This document shows, piece by piece, positions 7,291-18,852 of a stretch of 41,841 nt of DNA (its first letter is position 1; every line of letters begins with the position of its first letter). The notes under the pieces are model-generated. The model searched no databases and was not told the origin of the DNA. It worked only from the letters and a program-made list of their open reading frames with translations. A program made the position numbers and the translations under genes. The stretch spans positions 1 to 41,841 of the forward strand of contig NZ_BAIX01000018.1 of NCBI RefSeq assembly GCF_000613405.1, written 5' to 3'. The stretch is from Hoylesella enoeca JCM 12259 (GTDB lineage: Bacteria; Bacteroidota; Bacteroidia; Bacteroidales; Bacteroidaceae).

Positions 7291-10200
7291 ATGGCTTCAA
7301 AAGTTATTGACAACAGAGTAAATTTTGCAGACGTCTACAATCCGATGCCTTATCCGGATTTTCTTGACGTGCAATTGAAGTCTTTCAAAGACTTCTTACA
7401 GTTAGACACGCCCCCTGAGGAGCGCAAAAACGACGGCTTGTATAAGGTTTTCGCAGAGAATTTTCCGATTACGGACACGCGAAATAATTTTGTTCTTGAA
7501 TTTTTGGATTATTTTATTGATCCTCCTCGTTATAGCATTGAGGAGTGCTTGGAGAGGGGGCTGACTTACAGCGTGCCTTTAAAGGCGAAGATGAAGCTGT
7601 ATTGCACGGATCCGGATCATGAAGATTTCGGCACTTTTATTCAAGATGTTTTCTTGGGTACGATTCCTTATATGACTGCCAATGGCACGTTTATCATCAA
7701 CGGTGCTGAGCGTGTTGTGGTGTCGCAGCTGCATCGTTCGCCGGGTGTGTTCTTCGGACAGGGGCTTCATGCTAATGGCACGGTGCTTTATTCGGGGCGC
7801 ATTATTCCGTTTAAGGGTTCTTGGATCGAATTTGCTTCGGACATCAACAGTGTGATGTATGCTTATATCGATCGTAAGAAGAAGTTGCCTGTAACCACTT
7901 TGCTTCGTGCTATGGGTTTCGAAAGTGACAAGGATATTCTTCAGATCTTTGATTTGGCTGAGGAAGTGAAGGTCAACAAGAGGAATATGAAGGCTGCTAT
8001 CGGTAAGAAGTTGGCTGCGCGCGTGCTGAAGAGTTGGAACGAGGATTTTGTGGATGAAGACACCGGTGAGGTTGTTTCGATCGAGCGCAATGAGGTGATC
8101 ATGGAGCGCGAGACGGAGCTGACGGAGGAGAATATCGGCGAAATTTTGGAGAGCGGTGCGTCTTCTGTTCTTTTGCATAAGGACGAGGAGGCCGCTAATA
8201 AATATAGTATTATCTTTAATACGCTGGCGAAGGATCCGAGTAACTCGGAGAAAGAGGCTGTGCTCTATATCTATCGCCAGTTGCGCAATGCTGATCCTGC
8301 GGACGACGCCAGCGCGAGAGAGGTGTTTCAGAACTTGTTCTTCTCGGAGAAGCGTTATGACCTGGGCGAGGTGGGGCGTTATCGTATCAATAAGAAGCTG
8401 GGTTTGAACACGGATGCAAATGTTCGGGTGTTGACGCGCGACGATGTGATCGAGATTATTAAGTATCTCATTCAGTTGATCAATTCGAATGCTACGGTTG
8501 ATGATATCGACCATTTGAGTAACCGTCGTGTGCGCACGGTGGGTGAGCAGTTGAGTAATCAATTCTCTATTGGATTGGCTCGGATGAGTCGCACGATTCG
8601 TGAGCGCATGAATGTTCGTGACAATGAGGTGTTTACGCCGATGGACTTGATCAATGCCAAGACCATTTCGAGCGTGATCAATTCGTTCTTCGGTACGAAT
8701 CCGTTGTCGCAGTTTATGGATCAGACTAATCCTTTGGCTGAGGTGACACACAAGCGTCGACTTTCTGCGCTGGGTCCTGGCGGTCTTTCTCGTGAGCGTG
8801 CCGGTTTCGAGGTTCGCGATGTTCATTACACACACTATGGTCGTCTTTGTCCGATCGAGAGTCCGGAGGGTCCGAATATCGGGCTGATTTCTTCGTTGTG
8901 TGTGTATGCTACGATCAATGAGTTGGGCTTTATTTCAACTCCATACCGTAAGGTGACCGATGGCGTCGTTGATTTGAAGAACGATGACGTGGTTTATCTC
9001 ACGGCGGAAGAGGAGGAGGATCATGTTATCGGTCAGGGTAATGCGCCGCTGAGGGAGGATGGCACATTCATTCGTGATTACGTGAAATGTCGCGAGGACG
9101 CCGATTTTCCTGTTGTTGAGCCGAGCCGGGTGGATTTAATGGATGTTTCTCCGCAGCAGATTGCTTCGGTATCGGCTGCGCTGATTCCATTCCTGGAGCA
9201 TGATGATGGTCACCGTGCGTTGATGGGTTGTAACATGATGCGACAGGCTGTTCCGTTGTTGCACAACGATGCGCCGATCGTGGGCACGGGCTTGGAAAAG
9301 CAGGTGTGCGAGGATTCTCGTACGATGATTACGGCCGAGAGCGACGGTGTGATAGATTATGTCGATGCTACTACGATCCGTATTCTTTACGACCGCACGG
9401 AAGACGAGGAGTTTGTCAGCTTTGAACCGGCGATGAAAGAGTATCGTATTCCGAAATTCCGGCGTACGAATCAGAATATGACGATCGACTTGCGCCCGAT
9501 CTGTAATAAGGGACAGCGTGTGAAGAAGGGCGATATTCTGACGGAAGGTTACGCCACGGAGAACGGTGAATTGGCGTTGGGACGTAATCTTTTGGTGGCT
9601 TATATGCCGTGGAAGGGTTATAACTATGAGGATGCGATCGTGCTCTCTGAACGTTTGGTGCGCGATGATGTGCTCACTTCTGTGCATGTGGACGAGTATT
9701 CGCTGGATGTGCGGGAAACCAAGCGTGGGATGGAAGAGTTTACCAGTGATATTCCCAATGTGAGTGAAGAGGCGACGAAAGATCTCGATGATAACGGCAT
9801 TATTCGGATTGGTGCGCGTGTGGAGCCGGGTGATATTCTGATCGGTAAAATCTCGCCGAAGGGTGAGAGCGATCCTTCGCCTGAGGAGAAACTGCTTCGT
9901 GCTATTTTCGGAGATAAGGCGGGCGATGTGAAGGATTCTTCGTTGAAGGCGAATCCGTCATTAAGCGGTGTGGTGATCGACAAGAGGTTGTTCTCTCGTG
10001 CTGTCAAGACTCGTGATTCGAAGAAGCAGGATAAACTTACGCTTGCTAACATCGATGAGGAGTATGAGGCAAAGAACTTTGATTTGAAAGACATTTTGGT
10101 GGACAAACTTCTTATGCTGACGGGGGATAAAGTGTCTAATGGTGTGAAGGATTACACCGGCGCTGAGATTATCACCAAAGGTAGTAAGTTTACTGCTGCG

Positions 10201-11103
10201 GCCTTGAAGAACCTCGAATATGATGGGATTCAGAGCAATGATTGGACGGAGGATGAGCGGACTAATCATCTGATTCAGCGACTCATTATGAATTATATCC
10301 GCAAGTATAAATTGCTCGACGCCGAAATGAAGCGCCGCAAGTTTGCCATCACGATCGGCGATGAACTTCCGACGGGCGTTCTTCGGATGGCGAAGGTTTA
10401 TATCGCCAAGAAGCGTAAGATTGGCGTCGGTGATAAGTTGGCGGGAAGACATGGTAATAAAGGTATCGTGTCTAAGGTGGTTCGTATGGAAGATATGCCG
10501 TTCCTTGAAGACGGACGCCCTGTTGATTTGGTTTTGAATCCGCTTGGTGTACCTTCGCGTATGAATCTCGGCCAAATCTTCGAGGCCATTCTCGGTGCTG
10601 CGGGTAAGAGACTCGGTGTGAAGTTTGCTACTCCCATCTTCGACGGCGCCAAGCTTGATGATTTGTCGGAGTGGACGGATAAGGCAGGTTTGCCACATCT
10701 TTGTTCCACTTATTTATATGATGGTGAGACTGGCGAAAAATTCGACCAGCCTGCTACTGTCGGCATTACTTATTTCTTGAAACTCGGACACATGGTTGAA
10801 GATAAGATGCACTCGCGCTCCATTGGTCCGTATTCTCTCATCACTCAGCAGCCGCTCGGCGGTAAGGCGCAGTTCGGTGGTCAGCGTTTTGGAGAGATGG
10901 AGGTGTGGGCACTCGAAGCATTCGGTGCAAGCCATGTGCTCCAAGAGATTCTGACGATCAAGAGTGATGACGTCGTGGGCCGCTCTAAGGCCTATGAGGC
11001 GATCGTCAAAGGAGAGCCGATGCCGACTCCGGGCATACCTGAATCGCTCAATGTCTTGCTGCACGAGCTTCGCGGTTTGGGTCTCAGTATCAAAATGGAT
11101 TAA
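7291..11103 (+). CDS. rpoB: DNA-directed RNA polymerase subunit beta
   Basis: A complete 1270-residue beta subunit. Recognisable blocks are the lobe and protrusion region ([52 protein letters not shown]), the rifampicin-binding region ([34 protein letters not shown]), the catalytic [13 protein letters not shown] near the C-terminus, and [14 protein letters not shown]. Length is within the Bacteroidota range. Codons are T/G-ending more often than in the neighbouring hut genes. rpoC starts 25 bp downstream; the two are co-transcribed. The residues around the rifampicin pocket (Gln, Asp, His and Ser of [20 protein letters not shown]) look wild type. Confidence 0.98.
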   Translation: MASKVIDNRVNFADVYNPMPYPDFLDVQLKSFKDFLQLDTPPEERKNDGLYKVFAENFPITDTRNNFVLEFLDYFIDPPRYSIEECLERGLTYSVPLKAKMKLYCTDPDHEDFGTFIQDVFLGTIPYMTANGTFIINGAERVVVSQLHRSPGVFFGQGLHANGTVLYSGRIIPFKGSWIEFASDINSVMYAYIDRKKKLPVTTLLRAMGFESDKDILQIFDLAEEVKVNKRNMKAAIGKKLAARVLKSWNEDFVDEDTGEVVSIERNEVIMERETELTEENIGEILESGASSVLLHKDEEAANKYSIIFNTLAKDPSNSEKEAVLYIYRQLRNADPADDASAREVFQNLFFSEKRYDLGEVGRYRINKKLGLNTDANVRVLTRDDVIEIIKYLIQLINSNATVDDIDHLSNRRVRTVGEQLSNQFSIGLARMSRTIRERMNVRDNEVFTPMDLINAKTISSVINSFFGTNPLSQFMDQTNPLAEVTHKRRLSALGPGGLSRERAGFEVRDVHYTHYGRLCPIESPEGPNIGLISSLCVYATINELGFISTPYRKVTDGVVDLKNDDVVYLTAEEEEDHVIGQGNAPLREDGTFIRDYVKCREDADFPVVEPSRVDLMDVSPQQIASVSAALIPFLEHDDGHRALMGCNMMRQAVPLLHNDAPIVGTGLEKQVCEDSRTMITAESDGVIDYVDATTIRILYDRTEDEEFVSFEPAMKEYRIPKFRRTNQNMTIDLRPICNKGQRVKKGDILTEGYATENGELALGRNLLVAYMPWKGYNYEDAIVLSERLVRDDVLTSVHVDEYSLDVRETKRGMEEFTSDIPNVSEEATKDLDDNGIIRIGARVEPGDILIGKISPKGESDPSPEEKLLRAIFGDKAGDVKDSSLKANPSLSGVVIDKRLFSRAVKTRDSKKQDKLTLANIDEEYEAKNFDLKDILVDKLLMLTGDKVSNGVKDYTGAEIITKGSKFTAAALKNLEYDGIQSNDWTEDERTNHLIQRLIMNYIRKYKLLDAEMKRRKFAITIGDELPTGVLRMAKVYIAKKRKIGVGDKLAGRHGNKGIVSKVVRMEDMPFLEDGRPVDLVLNPLGVPSRMNLGQIFEAILGAAGKRLGVKFATPIFDGAKLDDLSEWTDKAGLPHLCSTYLYDGETGEKFDQPATVGITYFLKLGHMVEDKMHSRSIGPYSLITQQPLGGKAQFGGQRFGEMEVWALEAFGASHVLQEILTIKSDDVVGRSKAYEAIVKGEPMPTPGIPESLNVLLHELRGLGLSIKMD

Positions 11104-11128
11104 TGTGAATTCTTAATCAGAAAGTAAA

Positions 11129-14100
11129 ATGGCTTTTAAAAGAGATACAAAGGTAAAGAATAATTTTACGAAGATTACCATCGGACTCGCTTCTCCCGAG
11201 GAGATCCTGGAAAATTCGTACGGTGAGGTAACAAAGCCGGAAACAATTAATTATCGTACATACAAGCCCGAACGCGACGGCCTTTTCTGTGAGCGCATCT
11301 TTGGTCCGACCAAGGATTATGAATGTGCTTGCGGTAAGTATAAGCGTATTCGATATAAGGGAATAGTCTGTGATCGTTGTGGAGTCGAAGTCACTGAGAA
11401 GAAGGTTCGGCGTGAGCGCTCCGGTCACATCGAGCTTGTTGTGCCCGTTGCACATATTTGGTATTTCCGCTCTCTACCCAATAAGATGGGTTATTTGCTG
11501 GGTATGCCGACTAAGAAATTGGATTCCGTGATCTATTATGAGAAATATGTGGTGATCCAACCGGGTGTGATGGAAGGGCGAAAAGATGCTGATGGCGGAG
11601 AGATGAACGGCTCTCACAAATTCGATTTGCTGTCTGAGGACGAATATCTCGACATTATTGATCACCAGATTGAACCAAATAATGTTTCTTTGGACGATAC
11701 GGATCCTAACAAGTTTATTGCTAAGATGGGTGCTGCGGCAGTCTATGATCTTTTGGCCGGCCTCGATCTCGACGCCATCTCGTATGAGTTGCGCGACCGT
11801 GCCAATAGTGATTCGAGTCAGCAACGCAAGACAGAAGCCTTGAAACGATTGCAAGTTGTCGAAGCATTCCGTTCCAGCAAGGATTACAATCGGCCCGAAT
11901 GGATGATCATGAAGATTATTCCAGTGATTCCGCCCGAGTTGCGTCCGCTGGTTCCTTTGGATGGAGGACGGTTTGCAACCTCGGATTTAAACGATCTTTA
12001 TCGCCGTGTCATCATTCGTAACAATCGATTGAAGAGACTGGTGGAGATTAAGGCTCCCGAGGTGATACTGCGCAATGAAAAACGTATGTTGCAGGAAGCT
12101 GTCGACAGTTTGTTCGATAATTCGCGCAAGAGTTCGGCCGTGAAGAGCGAATCGAATCGCCCCTTGAAGTCCTTGTCCGATTCATTAAAAGGTAAAGCCG
12201 GTCGTTTCCGTCAAAACCTTTTGGGTAAACGTGTTGATTACTCTGCACGTTCTGTCATCGTGGTCGGCCCCGAATTGAAGATGGGCGAATGTGGTTTGCC
12301 GAAATTGATGGCAGCCGAACTCTATAAACCGTTCATCATTCGCAAACTTATCGAGCGCGGAATTGTGAAGACGGTTAAAAGCGCTAAGAAGATTGTCGAC
12401 CGTCGCGAACCGGTGATTTGGGATATTCTTGAAAACGTGATGAAGGGTCATCCCGTGCTCCTCAACCGTGCTCCGACGCTTCACCGACTGGGAATCCAAG
12501 CCTTCCAACCTAAATTAATCGAAGGTAAAGCAATCCAATTGCACCCGTTGGCATGTACGGCGTTTAACGCAGACTTTGATGGTGACCAAATGGCTGTGCA
12601 TCTTCCGTTGAGTAATGAGGCTATTCTCGAAGCGCAGATACTGATGCTCCAGAGTCACAACATTCTGAATCCGGCCAACGGGGCACCGATCACAGTGCCT
12701 TCGCAGGATATGGTGCTCGGCTTGTATTACATCACTAAGATTCGTCCCGGCGCCAAGGGAGAAGGCCTTACATTCTATGGACCGGAAGAAGCCATTATCG
12801 CGCGCAACGAGGGTAAGTGTGATTTACACGCTCTTGTGAAAGTGATGGTCAACGATTTGGTTGATGGAAAATTACAGAAGCGCATGGTCGAAACATCTGT
12901 CGGCCGTGTGATCGTCAACGGAATTATTCCCGAAGAGGTAGGTTATTTCAATGATATTATCTCGAAGAAGACTTTGCGCAGCATCATTGCAGATGTCATC
13001 AAGAACGTGGGTATGGCTCGTGCATGCGAATTCCTCGACGGAATCAAGAACCTCGGTTATCGAATGGCTTATGTGGCAGGCCTTTCTTTCAACCTCGACG
13101 ACATCATTATCCCTGAGGAGAAAGGGTCAATCGTGGAGCGAGGAAATGAAGAAGTGCGCCAGATCACTGAGAATTATAACATGGGATTCATTACCGATAC
13201 CGAACGTTATAACCAGGTTATCGACACGTGGACACACGTTAACAATGACCTGGGTAATGTCTTGATGAAACAGATGACCGAAGCCGACCAAGGATTCAAT
13301 GCCGTTTATATGATGCTTGACTCCGGAGCCCGCGGTTCCAAGGATCAGATCAAACAGCTTTCGGGTATGCGCGGTCTGATGGCTAAGCCTCAGAAAGCCG
13401 GTGCCGAAGGTCAGCAGATTATTGAAAACCCGATTCTCTCTAACTTTAAAGAGGGAATGTCGGTGCTCGAATACTTTATTTCTTCACACGGAGCGCGTAA
13501 AGGTTTGGCCGACACAGCTATGAAGACGGCCGATGCCGGTTATCTGACACGTCGTTTGGTGGATGTTTCTCACGATGTGATTATCACCGAAGAGGACTGT
13601 GGAACACTGCGCGGATTGGTTTGCACGGCGTTGAAAAACGGCGATGAAACGATCTCTACGCTTTACGAACGCATTTTGGGGCGTGTTTCTGTGCACGATA
13701 TTATTCATCCCACGACGGGAGAACTCATCGTGGCAGCAGGTGACGAGATCACCGAAGATAAGGCGCAGATCATTGAAAATTCACCCATTGAGAGCGTCGA
13801 AATTCGTTCCGTGCTCACCTGTGAAAGCAAACATGGGGTTTGTATGAAGTGTTACGGGCGTAATCTCGCTACGAGCAGAATGGTTCAGAAGGGTGAAGCT
13901 GTCGGCGTGATTGCTGCACAAGCCATCGGAGAGCCCGGTACCCAGCTTACGCTTCGTACGTTCCACGCTGGTGGTGTGGCGGGAAATGCCGCAGCCAATG
14001 CGTCTATCGTAGCTAAGAATGACAGCAGAATTGAATTTGATGAGCTGCGTACCGTTCCGTTTATCGAGAGCGATGGTGAAAAGGATGTACATTGCCAGAT

Positions 14101-15466
14101 GGTTGTGAGTCGTCTTGCCGAGATTCGTTTCGTGGATGTCAACACCGGTATTGTGCTCTCTACGCTGAATGTTCCGTATGGTTCTTCTCTCTATTTCAAG
14201 CATGACGACACGGTGAAGAAAGGCGATTTGATAGCCAAGTGGGATCCGTTTAATGCTGTGATTGTATCGGAATATGCCGGACGGTTGAAGTTCAACAACA
14301 TTATCGAGGGTTTGACATTCCGCGCCGAAACCGATGAAACCACCGGTTTGACAGAGAAGATCATCACCGATTCGAAAGATCGGTCGCGTGTTCCGACCTG
14401 CGACATCATCAATTCAAAGGGTGAAGTCGTTGGAACTTACAACTTCCCCGTAGGCGGTCACGTTGTTGTTGACGACGGAGCAACCGTTAAGACCGGTCAG
14501 ACTTTGGTCAAGATACCGCGTGCGGTGGGTGGTGCCGGCGACATCACGGGTGGTCTTCCGCGTGTCACCGAGCTTTTCGAAGCTCGCAATCCGTCTAATC
14601 CTGCCGTTGTTTCAGAGATCGATGGCGAAGTGATGATGGGCAAAGTGAAACGTGGAAATCGCGAGATCATCGTCACATCGAAGACGGGCGATCAAAAGAA
14701 ATATCTCGTCAGCCTATCTAAACAGATCTTGGTTCAGGAGCATGATGCCGTTCGTGCGGGTACACCGCTGTCTGATGGCGTTATCACGCCGGGTGATATC
14801 CTCGCCATTAAAGGTCCAACGGCCGTGCAGGAATATATTGTCAACGAGGTGCAAGATGTCTATCGTTTGCAAGGTGTGAAGATCAATGACAAGCACTTTG
14901 AGATTATCGTTCGTCAGATGATGCGCAAAGTGCAGATCAATGATCCCGGAGACACCACGTTCTTAGAGCAAGAACTCGTCGACAAACTCGATTTCTCAGA
15001 AGAGAACGATCGCATTTGGGGCAAGAAAGTCGTTACCGATGCTGGTGACAGTGAGGTGATGAAGCCCGGTCAAATCGTAACGGCGCGCAAGCTACGCGAT
15101 GAAAATTCGTCGCTCAAACGCCGCGACCTTCGTCCGGTTCAAGTGCGTGATGCCGTGCCTGCGACGTCAACTCAGATTCTGCAAGGTATTACTCGTGCCG
15201 CATTGCAGACCAAGAGCTTCATGAGCGCTGCATCTTTCCAGGAGACAACCAAAGTGTTGAATGAGGCTGCTATCCGTGGCAAGGTGGATCGTTTGGAGGG
15301 AATGAAAGAGAATGTGATATGCGGTCACCTCATTCCCGCAGGTACCGGACTTCGTCAGTGGGATAAACTCATTGTCGGATCGCAGGAAGAATACGATCGG
15401 ATGCAGGCTAACAAGAAGAATGTTCTCGACTTCGAAGAGAAGGAAGAGCCTGTTACCGCAGAGTAA
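11129..15466 (+). CDS. rpoC: DNA-directed RNA polymerase subunit beta'
   Basis: A complete 1445-residue beta' subunit. The N-terminal zinc ribbon is [20 protein letters not shown]. The active-site motif [12 protein letters not shown], with the three Mg-binding aspartates, is at about residue 470. The second zinc site is [13 protein letters not shown] (about 896-908), and the trigger loop region is near [19 protein letters not shown]. The C-terminus has an acidic tail ([10 protein letters not shown]). It follows rpoB by 25 bp and is ended by a strong terminator 23 bp after the stop. Confidence 0.98.
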   Translation: MAFKRDTKVKNNFTKITIGLASPEEILENSYGEVTKPETINYRTYKPERDGLFCERIFGPTKDYECACGKYKRIRYKGIVCDRCGVEVTEKKVRRERSGHIELVVPVAHIWYFRSLPNKMGYLLGMPTKKLDSVIYYEKYVVIQPGVMEGRKDADGGEMNGSHKFDLLSEDEYLDIIDHQIEPNNVSLDDTDPNKFIAKMGAAAVYDLLAGLDLDAISYELRDRANSDSSQQRKTEALKRLQVVEAFRSSKDYNRPEWMIMKIIPVIPPELRPLVPLDGGRFATSDLNDLYRRVIIRNNRLKRLVEIKAPEVILRNEKRMLQEAVDSLFDNSRKSSAVKSESNRPLKSLSDSLKGKAGRFRQNLLGKRVDYSARSVIVVGPELKMGECGLPKLMAAELYKPFIIRKLIERGIVKTVKSAKKIVDRREPVIWDILENVMKGHPVLLNRAPTLHRLGIQAFQPKLIEGKAIQLHPLACTAFNADFDGDQMAVHLPLSNEAILEAQILMLQSHNILNPANGAPITVPSQDMVLGLYYITKIRPGAKGEGLTFYGPEEAIIARNEGKCDLHALVKVMVNDLVDGKLQKRMVETSVGRVIVNGIIPEEVGYFNDIISKKTLRSIIADVIKNVGMARACEFLDGIKNLGYRMAYVAGLSFNLDDIIIPEEKGSIVERGNEEVRQITENYNMGFITDTERYNQVIDTWTHVNNDLGNVLMKQMTEADQGFNAVYMMLDSGARGSKDQIKQLSGMRGLMAKPQKAGAEGQQIIENPILSNFKEGMSVLEYFISSHGARKGLADTAMKTADAGYLTRRLVDVSHDVIITEEDCGTLRGLVCTALKNGDETISTLYERILGRVSVHDIIHPTTGELIVAAGDEITEDKAQIIENSPIESVEIRSVLTCESKHGVCMKCYGRNLATSRMVQKGEAVGVIAAQAIGEPGTQLTLRTFHAGGVAGNAAANASIVAKNDSRIEFDELRTVPFIESDGEKDVHCQMVVSRLAEIRFVDVNTGIVLSTLNVPYGSSLYFKHDDTVKKGDLIAKWDPFNAVIVSEYAGRLKFNNIIEGLTFRAETDETTGLTEKIITDSKDRSRVPTCDIINSKGEVVGTYNFPVGGHVVVDDGATVKTGQTLVKIPRAVGGAGDITGGLPRVTELFEARNPSNPAVVSEIDGEVMMGKVKRGNREIIVTSKTGDQKKYLVSLSKQILVQEHDAVRAGTPLSDGVITPGDILAIKGPTAVQEYIVNEVQDVYRLQGVKINDKHFEIIVRQMMRKVQINDPGDTTFLEQELVDKLDFSEENDRIWGKKVVTDAGDSEVMKPGQIVTARKLRDENSSLKRRDLRPVQVRDAVPATSTQILQGITRAALQTKSFMSAASFQETTKVLNEAAIRGKVDRLEGMKENVICGHLIPAGTGLRQWDKLIVGSQEEYDRMQANKKNVLDFEEKEEPVTAE

Positions 15467-15488
15467 GTTTTTTATATTTGATGATAGC

Positions 15489-15532
15489 AAAAGTGGCTGT
15501 TGCCGGATCAATTCCGGTGCAGCCACTTTTTT
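15489..15532 (+). terminator. rho-independent terminator of rpoBC
   Basis: AAAAGTGGCTG (15489-15499) pairs perfectly with CAGCCACTTTT (15520-15530); inside it CCGGA/TCCGG adds a further stem. The T run continues to 15532. This is the end of the rpoBC transcript. Confidence 0.92.
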
Positions 15533-15894
15533 GATGGGTGTTTTTTCTGCGGTTTCTTACATCAATACCGAAACCAAAAATTGGCGATGAAAAAAGGAGT
15601 CTGCTCAGTTTTTGGCTTAACACATCATTTTTCTACGATTTAAAAAGTTTTGAGTAGACAGCAGTTCCATCCTGTTGAATGCGCCGAACACTGTACAAAA
15701 GGGAGAAACAAAGAGAAGGATTGTTGACAAAGGATACTTCTTTGCAACGCAACTAACCGTGAATCATCGTGTGAAATGCCGTTAATCGCACAACAATTAA
15801 CCGTTAAAGGCATGTCGATTCAAGGAAAGACACGCTCCCTTTCCCTCTCTCATAAGAGAGGAAAAACGGTGAAACACATTGCCGGTTAGTGCGT
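15533..15894. other. gene-free stretch with a third copy of the 22-bp-spaced motif
   Basis: No convincing gene. At 15757, 15779 and 15801 the word CCGTTA (CCGTGA in the first) recurs at exact 22-bp steps, the same motif as at the left edge. At about 15843-15862 CCTCTC and GAGAGG can form a short hairpin just beyond the 3' end of the minus-strand small gene, but no T run follows on either strand. Confidence 0.6.
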
Positions 15895-16110
15895 TCAGAT
15901 GGCTTCGAAACCTCTATAACTACCGTCTTTCAGAATGTCTCGGATGCTCAGTTCGTTATATCCGTCGGTATGCAATTGCGCTTTCAGCCGGTTTTCAACA
16001 GCAGTTTCTTCCTCGGTTTTCTCATAAGTGAAAACCTTGTATTTACACTCTGCGAGCGCCCAACCGATCAATGAAACGGCCACGAGCGCAATAAATCCAT
16101 AGATTGCCAT
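15895..16110 (-). CDS. small single-span membrane protein, unknown function
   Basis: A 71-residue product starting MAIYGFIALVAVSLIGWALAE: a hydrophobic helix at residues 2-20, then a charged C-terminal tail (CKYKVFTYEKTEEETAVENR...DGYNELSIRDILKDGSYRGFEAI). I start at the ATG at 16110 because AGGAGA lies 7 bases upstream and the sequence further upstream in the frame is not protein-like. Topology is probably N-out or N-anchored with a cytoplasmic tail; no domain is recognised. It stands alone, transcribed toward the rpoC terminator. Confidence 0.65.
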   Translation of the reverse strand: MAIYGFIALVAVSLIGWALAECKYKVFTYEKTEEETAVENRLKAQLHTDGYNELSIRDILKDGSYRGFEAI

Positions 16111-16146
16111 GTTGATTTCTCCTATTGAATGATCCTTACGATAGCC

Positions 16147-16154
16147 CAAAAATA
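16147..16154 (-). promoter_or_regulatory. -7 element of the small membrane-protein gene
   Basis: On the minus strand this reads TATTTTTG, a perfect TAnnTTTG, 37 bases upstream of the chosen start. The nearest TTTG upstream is 23 bases away, longer than the usual 19-20, so the -33 element is uncertain. Confidence 0.4.
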
Positions 16155-16391
16155 CGTATTTCTTTTGATATTGACAGCAAAACCGAGTAAAATCATGATT
16201 GTTATGCGTAAAAAATACCATCTTTACGCATTTGATTCTTGCTTAATCGAGTTACAATTAACGGTTAATCGCTGTCGAGTTAGTTTCTGTTGAGTGACTG
16301 ATCTGTGCAGAAATTCTTGGTGAAGCATAGTAGATGGTTAATTGACAGAAACCAATGGATGCTCTCCGTTACGTAAAAAATCTTTAAAAGA
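16155..16391. other. gene-free stretch with a fourth copy of the 22-bp-spaced motif
   Basis: Part of the 317-bp gap before the toxin gene. TAACGGTTAATCGC begins at 16259 and a related TAGTTTC word begins 22 bp later at 16281. I see no gene or terminator here. Confidence 0.5.
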
Positions 16392-16423
16392 CTTGCATGC
16401 TTGTCATTTATAAGTTACTTTTG
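16392..16423 (+). promoter_or_regulatory. promoter of the toxin-antitoxin pair
   Basis: CTTG at 16392-16395, 20 bases, then TACTTTTG (16416-16423), a perfect -7 element. The toxin ATG is at 16428, so transcription would begin at or within a few bases of the start codon and the message would be leaderless or nearly so. Confidence 0.6.
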
Positions 16424-16427
16424 TAAG

Positions 16428-16781
16428 ATGAAAGTCAGAGAAGTTGTCACGTATAAAAACCATTTCGATGAGTTTTTCAAAGCACAGACGCAAAAGGTGC
16501 GGGATAAGATCATCAAAGTCTTGGATATAGTGGAGCAGATCGAACGTATACCGCAGCGCTATCTGAAATATATAGAAGGGACGAATGGTCTGTTTGAGAT
16601 TCGCATCCAGTTAGGGAATAATATCTTTCGAGTGTTCTGTTTTTTTGATGGAAATAGATTGGTGGTACTGTTGAGCGGATTTCAAAAGAAGACACAGAAG
16701 ACACCGAGAAGTGAGATAGTGCGGGCGGAAAGGCTGATGAATGAATATTACGAAGAACGAAAACAGGAGAATAAAATATGA
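16428..16781 (+). CDS. higB: HigB-type toxin (RelE superfamily)
   Basis: A 117-residue protein with the phage-derived Gp49-like/HigB pattern: N-terminal helices, then YLKYIEGTNGLFEIRIQLGNNIFRVFCFFDGNRLVVLLSGFQKKTQKTP and a C-terminal helix RSEIVRAERLMNEYYEERKQ. Family role: ribosome-dependent mRNA endonuclease. I start at ATG 16428 (MKVREVVTYK) because the promoter -7 element covers any earlier start. It overlaps the next gene by 4 bp (ATGA), as expected for a toxin-first HigBA operon, so the pair is translationally coupled. Confidence 0.85.
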   Translation: MKVREVVTYKNHFDEFFKAQTQKVRDKIIKVLDIVEQIERIPQRYLKYIEGTNGLFEIRIQLGNNIFRVFCFFDGNRLVVLLSGFQKKTQKTPRSEIVRAERLMNEYYEERKQENKI

Positions 16782-17068
16782 AGATAACAACATTAGACCA
16801 GATCAAGGATCAGTATTACGGCAAGGCGGGAAGTTCTGAGCGAGATCGAATTGAGCGTGAATTGGAGGCTCTGCGCATTGGTTTTAAAATCCGTTCTGCG
16901 CGAGAGCAAATGTCGATGACACAAGAAGAACTTGCCAATAGGATTGATAAAAAACGGACTTTTATTTCGAAGATCGAAAATGATGGAGAAAATATCACGC
17001 TCAAAACCTTGTTTGATGTGGTGGAGCGTGGGCTTGGCGGCAAACTTAAAATAGAGGTTTGCATTTGA
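16778..17068 (+). CDS. higA: HigA-type antitoxin (XRE helix-turn-helix)
   Basis: A 96-residue protein with an XRE/Cro-type helix-turn-helix at about residues 35-90 (FKIRSAREQMSMTQEELANRIDKKRTFISKIENDGENITLKTLFDVVERGLG). Family role: neutralises the partner toxin and represses the operon promoter. Its N-terminal 30 residues (KITTLDQIKDQYYGKAGSSERDRIERELEAL) resemble the extended helix of this antitoxin group. The pair lies 330 bp outside the first integrase arm-type site; it may have arrived with mobile DNA but I cannot show that it belongs to the element. Confidence 0.85.
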   Translation: MKITTLDQIKDQYYGKAGSSERDRIERELEALRIGFKIRSAREQMSMTQEELANRIDKKRTFISKIENDGENITLKTLFDVVERGLGGKLKIEVCI

Positions 17069-17203
17069 CTTGTGTCATGCCTTAATAACTGTGATCATGG
17101 TACCCGATTCTCGCCTTGCCAGTTTTCCAAGAATGGTTGTGGATGAGGTTGCAGATCGTTTGGTCATTATTGAAAATCAGTTGTTTATAAGTCGTGTCGG
17201 CAT

Positions 17204-17341
17204 TAACGGTTACTTGACATGCGACTAATGATGGATTGCATTGCAATTGATAGTTATTTGCATGGTAACTAATCAACGAAAATGAAGAGAAATCGAAGTT
17301 GATGTAAACTAACTGATAATGAGGGAGAAACGGAACGATTT
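17204..17341 (+). pseudogene. degenerate 5' copy of the gene at the left window edge
   Basis: Codons at 17276-17326 align without gaps to the start of the minus-strand gene at 1-53: ACG replaces ATG, KMK is kept, TGG has become TGA (stop), and 19 bases (17306-17324, AAACTAACTGATAATGAGG) are identical to the complement of 5-23. Upstream, TAACGG/TAATGA/TTGATA/TAACTA words begin at 17204, 17226, 17248 and 17266 (22, 22, 18 bp), matching the 22-18 spacing at the left edge. It is a remnant and no product is expected. Confidence 0.65.
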
Positions 17342-17397
17342 GCATAGAAGTACCTTTTTCTAAAAGGGCAGGAATATGCAGATTTAGGCAGAAGTTC

Positions 17398-17534
17398 GGT
17401 TACCAGAGCGTTACCCGATTTCGTCATAGGTAACGATGGAGTAATGTTCGGTAACTGAATTATTTTCGCTCGTGTGGCTTTTGCTATGGTCGGCAGTTTT
17501 CTGCATAAGTGAGGAACGCTTTAATTCGGGTAAC
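17398..17534. promoter_or_regulatory. left-end cluster of GGTAAC/GTTACC sites (candidate integrase arm-type sites)
   Basis: Five copies: GGTTACC 17398-17404, GTTACC 17410-17415, GGTAAC 17429-17434, GGTAAC 17450-17455 and GGTAAC 17529-17534. Sites 2 and 3 form an inverted pair. The last overlaps TAACTTTG (17531-17538), a perfect -7 element for the integrase 24 bases downstream, which would let the integrase repress itself. With the remnant, this fills the 489-bp gap before the first integrase. Confidence 0.55.
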
Positions 17535-17557
17535 TTTGCCCATAAAAATTAAAGCGT

Positions 17558-18787
17558 ATGAAACAAGAGAAAATGAAGGTGTTGCTCTACCTCAAAAAGA
17601 GCGGTCTTGACAAGTCGGGCAAGGCTCCGATTATGGGACGTATCACACTTGGAAGGAATGTTGCCCAGTTCAGTTGTAAACTCTCCTGCAATCCAGAGTT
17701 GTGGAATCCCCGTGAGAGTAGAGTGGACGGCAAGAGTCGTGAGGCAGTAGAGATAAACGGCAGGTTGGAGAGTTTGCTGTTGTCTGTTCAGTCGGCTTAT
17801 CAAGCCTTACTTTCCAAAGGTTGCCCATTTGACGCAACCGATGTAAAGGAACTGTTTCAAGGCAGCGTACAGACACGATGTATGCTTATCGAACGATTGG
17901 ACATCCTCATCAGGGAGAAGAAAGAACATATTGGAATTGACATTAAGAGAGAAACAATTTCCAATTACTATACTACCCGTAATAATCTTCGGACATTTAT
18001 CGAAGACAAGTACAAGGTGGAAGATTTGTCTTTCTCGCAACTTACAGAAAATTTCATTTATGATTTCAGGGACTACTACTTGAACAAATTAGGGTTTCAG
18101 GAAAGTAGTTTCTATGCAGTTGCATCCCAAATAAAGACCGTATGCAGGTTGGCATACCGTGAAGGATTGGCTGACACCTTATTATTTGCTAATGTAAAGA
18201 TAGCAAGAGGTGATAAGAAACTCCCAAAGGCACTTGACAGACGTTCACTTGACAAACTAATGAATACCCACTTCGGAGAGTTGGAGGAAGAAATGGAAAC
18301 AGCAAGGGATTTGTTTGTTTTTGCCTGTCATACAGGTGCAGCCTATTGTGATTTAATGGGATTAAGTAAGACACATCTTGTCCGTGATGATGAGGAAAAT
18401 CTTTGGATGAAGTTCAATAGGCAGAAGACAGGTGTACTTTGCCGTATTAAGTTGTTGCCCGAAGCGATTAGGATAATAGAGAAGTATCGAGGCGAAGAAA
18501 GGGAAAGACTGCTGCCACAGATGAAGTATGCCACCTATCAGTCGTATCTTAAAGCATTGCGCCTTAGAGAGGGTATAGCCTTTCCCTTTACCACGCATAC
18601 GGCAAGACACACCTTTGCCACGCTCATTACGCTTGAGCAAGGAGTTCTTATTGAAACGGTGAGCAAGATGCTCGGACATAGCAATGTAAGCATGACCGAG
18701 CGTTATGCAAAGGTTACACCCCAAAAACTCTTTGAGGAGTTTGATAGTTTCCTTTCTTTTACCAAAGATATGCAGTTGGCTATCTGA
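17558..18787 (+). CDS. IntDOT-like tyrosine integrase 1
   Basis: A 409-residue recombinase: N-terminal arm-binding domain (about 1-60), SAM-like core-binding domain (about 105-215) and catalytic domain (about 225-395). Visible catalytic residues are Lys290 (FNRQKTG), His347 and Arg350 in HTARHTF, His374 in MLGHSNV and Tyr383 in ERYAK. The first catalytic arginine is missing: HTGAAYCDL has Ala where most integrases have Arg. That loss is known for the CTnDOT integrase group, where the position is Ser. It would cut and join the element ends. A second integrase follows 65 bp downstream. Confidence 0.88.
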   Translation: MKQEKMKVLLYLKKSGLDKSGKAPIMGRITLGRNVAQFSCKLSCNPELWNPRESRVDGKSREAVEINGRLESLLLSVQSAYQALLSKGCPFDATDVKELFQGSVQTRCMLIERLDILIREKKEHIGIDIKRETISNYYTTRNNLRTFIEDKYKVEDLSFSQLTENFIYDFRDYYLNKLGFQESSFYAVASQIKTVCRLAYREGLADTLLFANVKIARGDKKLPKALDRRSLDKLMNTHFGELEEEMETARDLFVFACHTGAAYCDLMGLSKTHLVRDDEENLWMKFNRQKTGVLCRIKLLPEAIRIIEKYRGEERERLLPQMKYATYQSYLKALRLREGIAFPFTTHTARHTFATLITLEQGVLIETVSKMLGHSNVSMTERYAKVTPQKLFEEFDSFLSFTKDMQLAI

Positions 18788-18852
18788 CCATTTGCTTTCA
18801 TTCAACAGCATGTTTAGAAAATTAAAACACGGACAAATCAATCAAGAAAATT

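Noticed and set aside
7579..8835. 418-residue open frame antisense to rpoB
   Set aside because: It is entirely inside rpoB on the other strand, has low-complexity His/Arg/Ile-rich composition and no domain, and its opening follows from rpoB codon bias.
16401..16427. Longer HigB-type toxin beginning at 16401
   Set aside because: The extra codons are read from the -7 element and the added residues do not fit the family.
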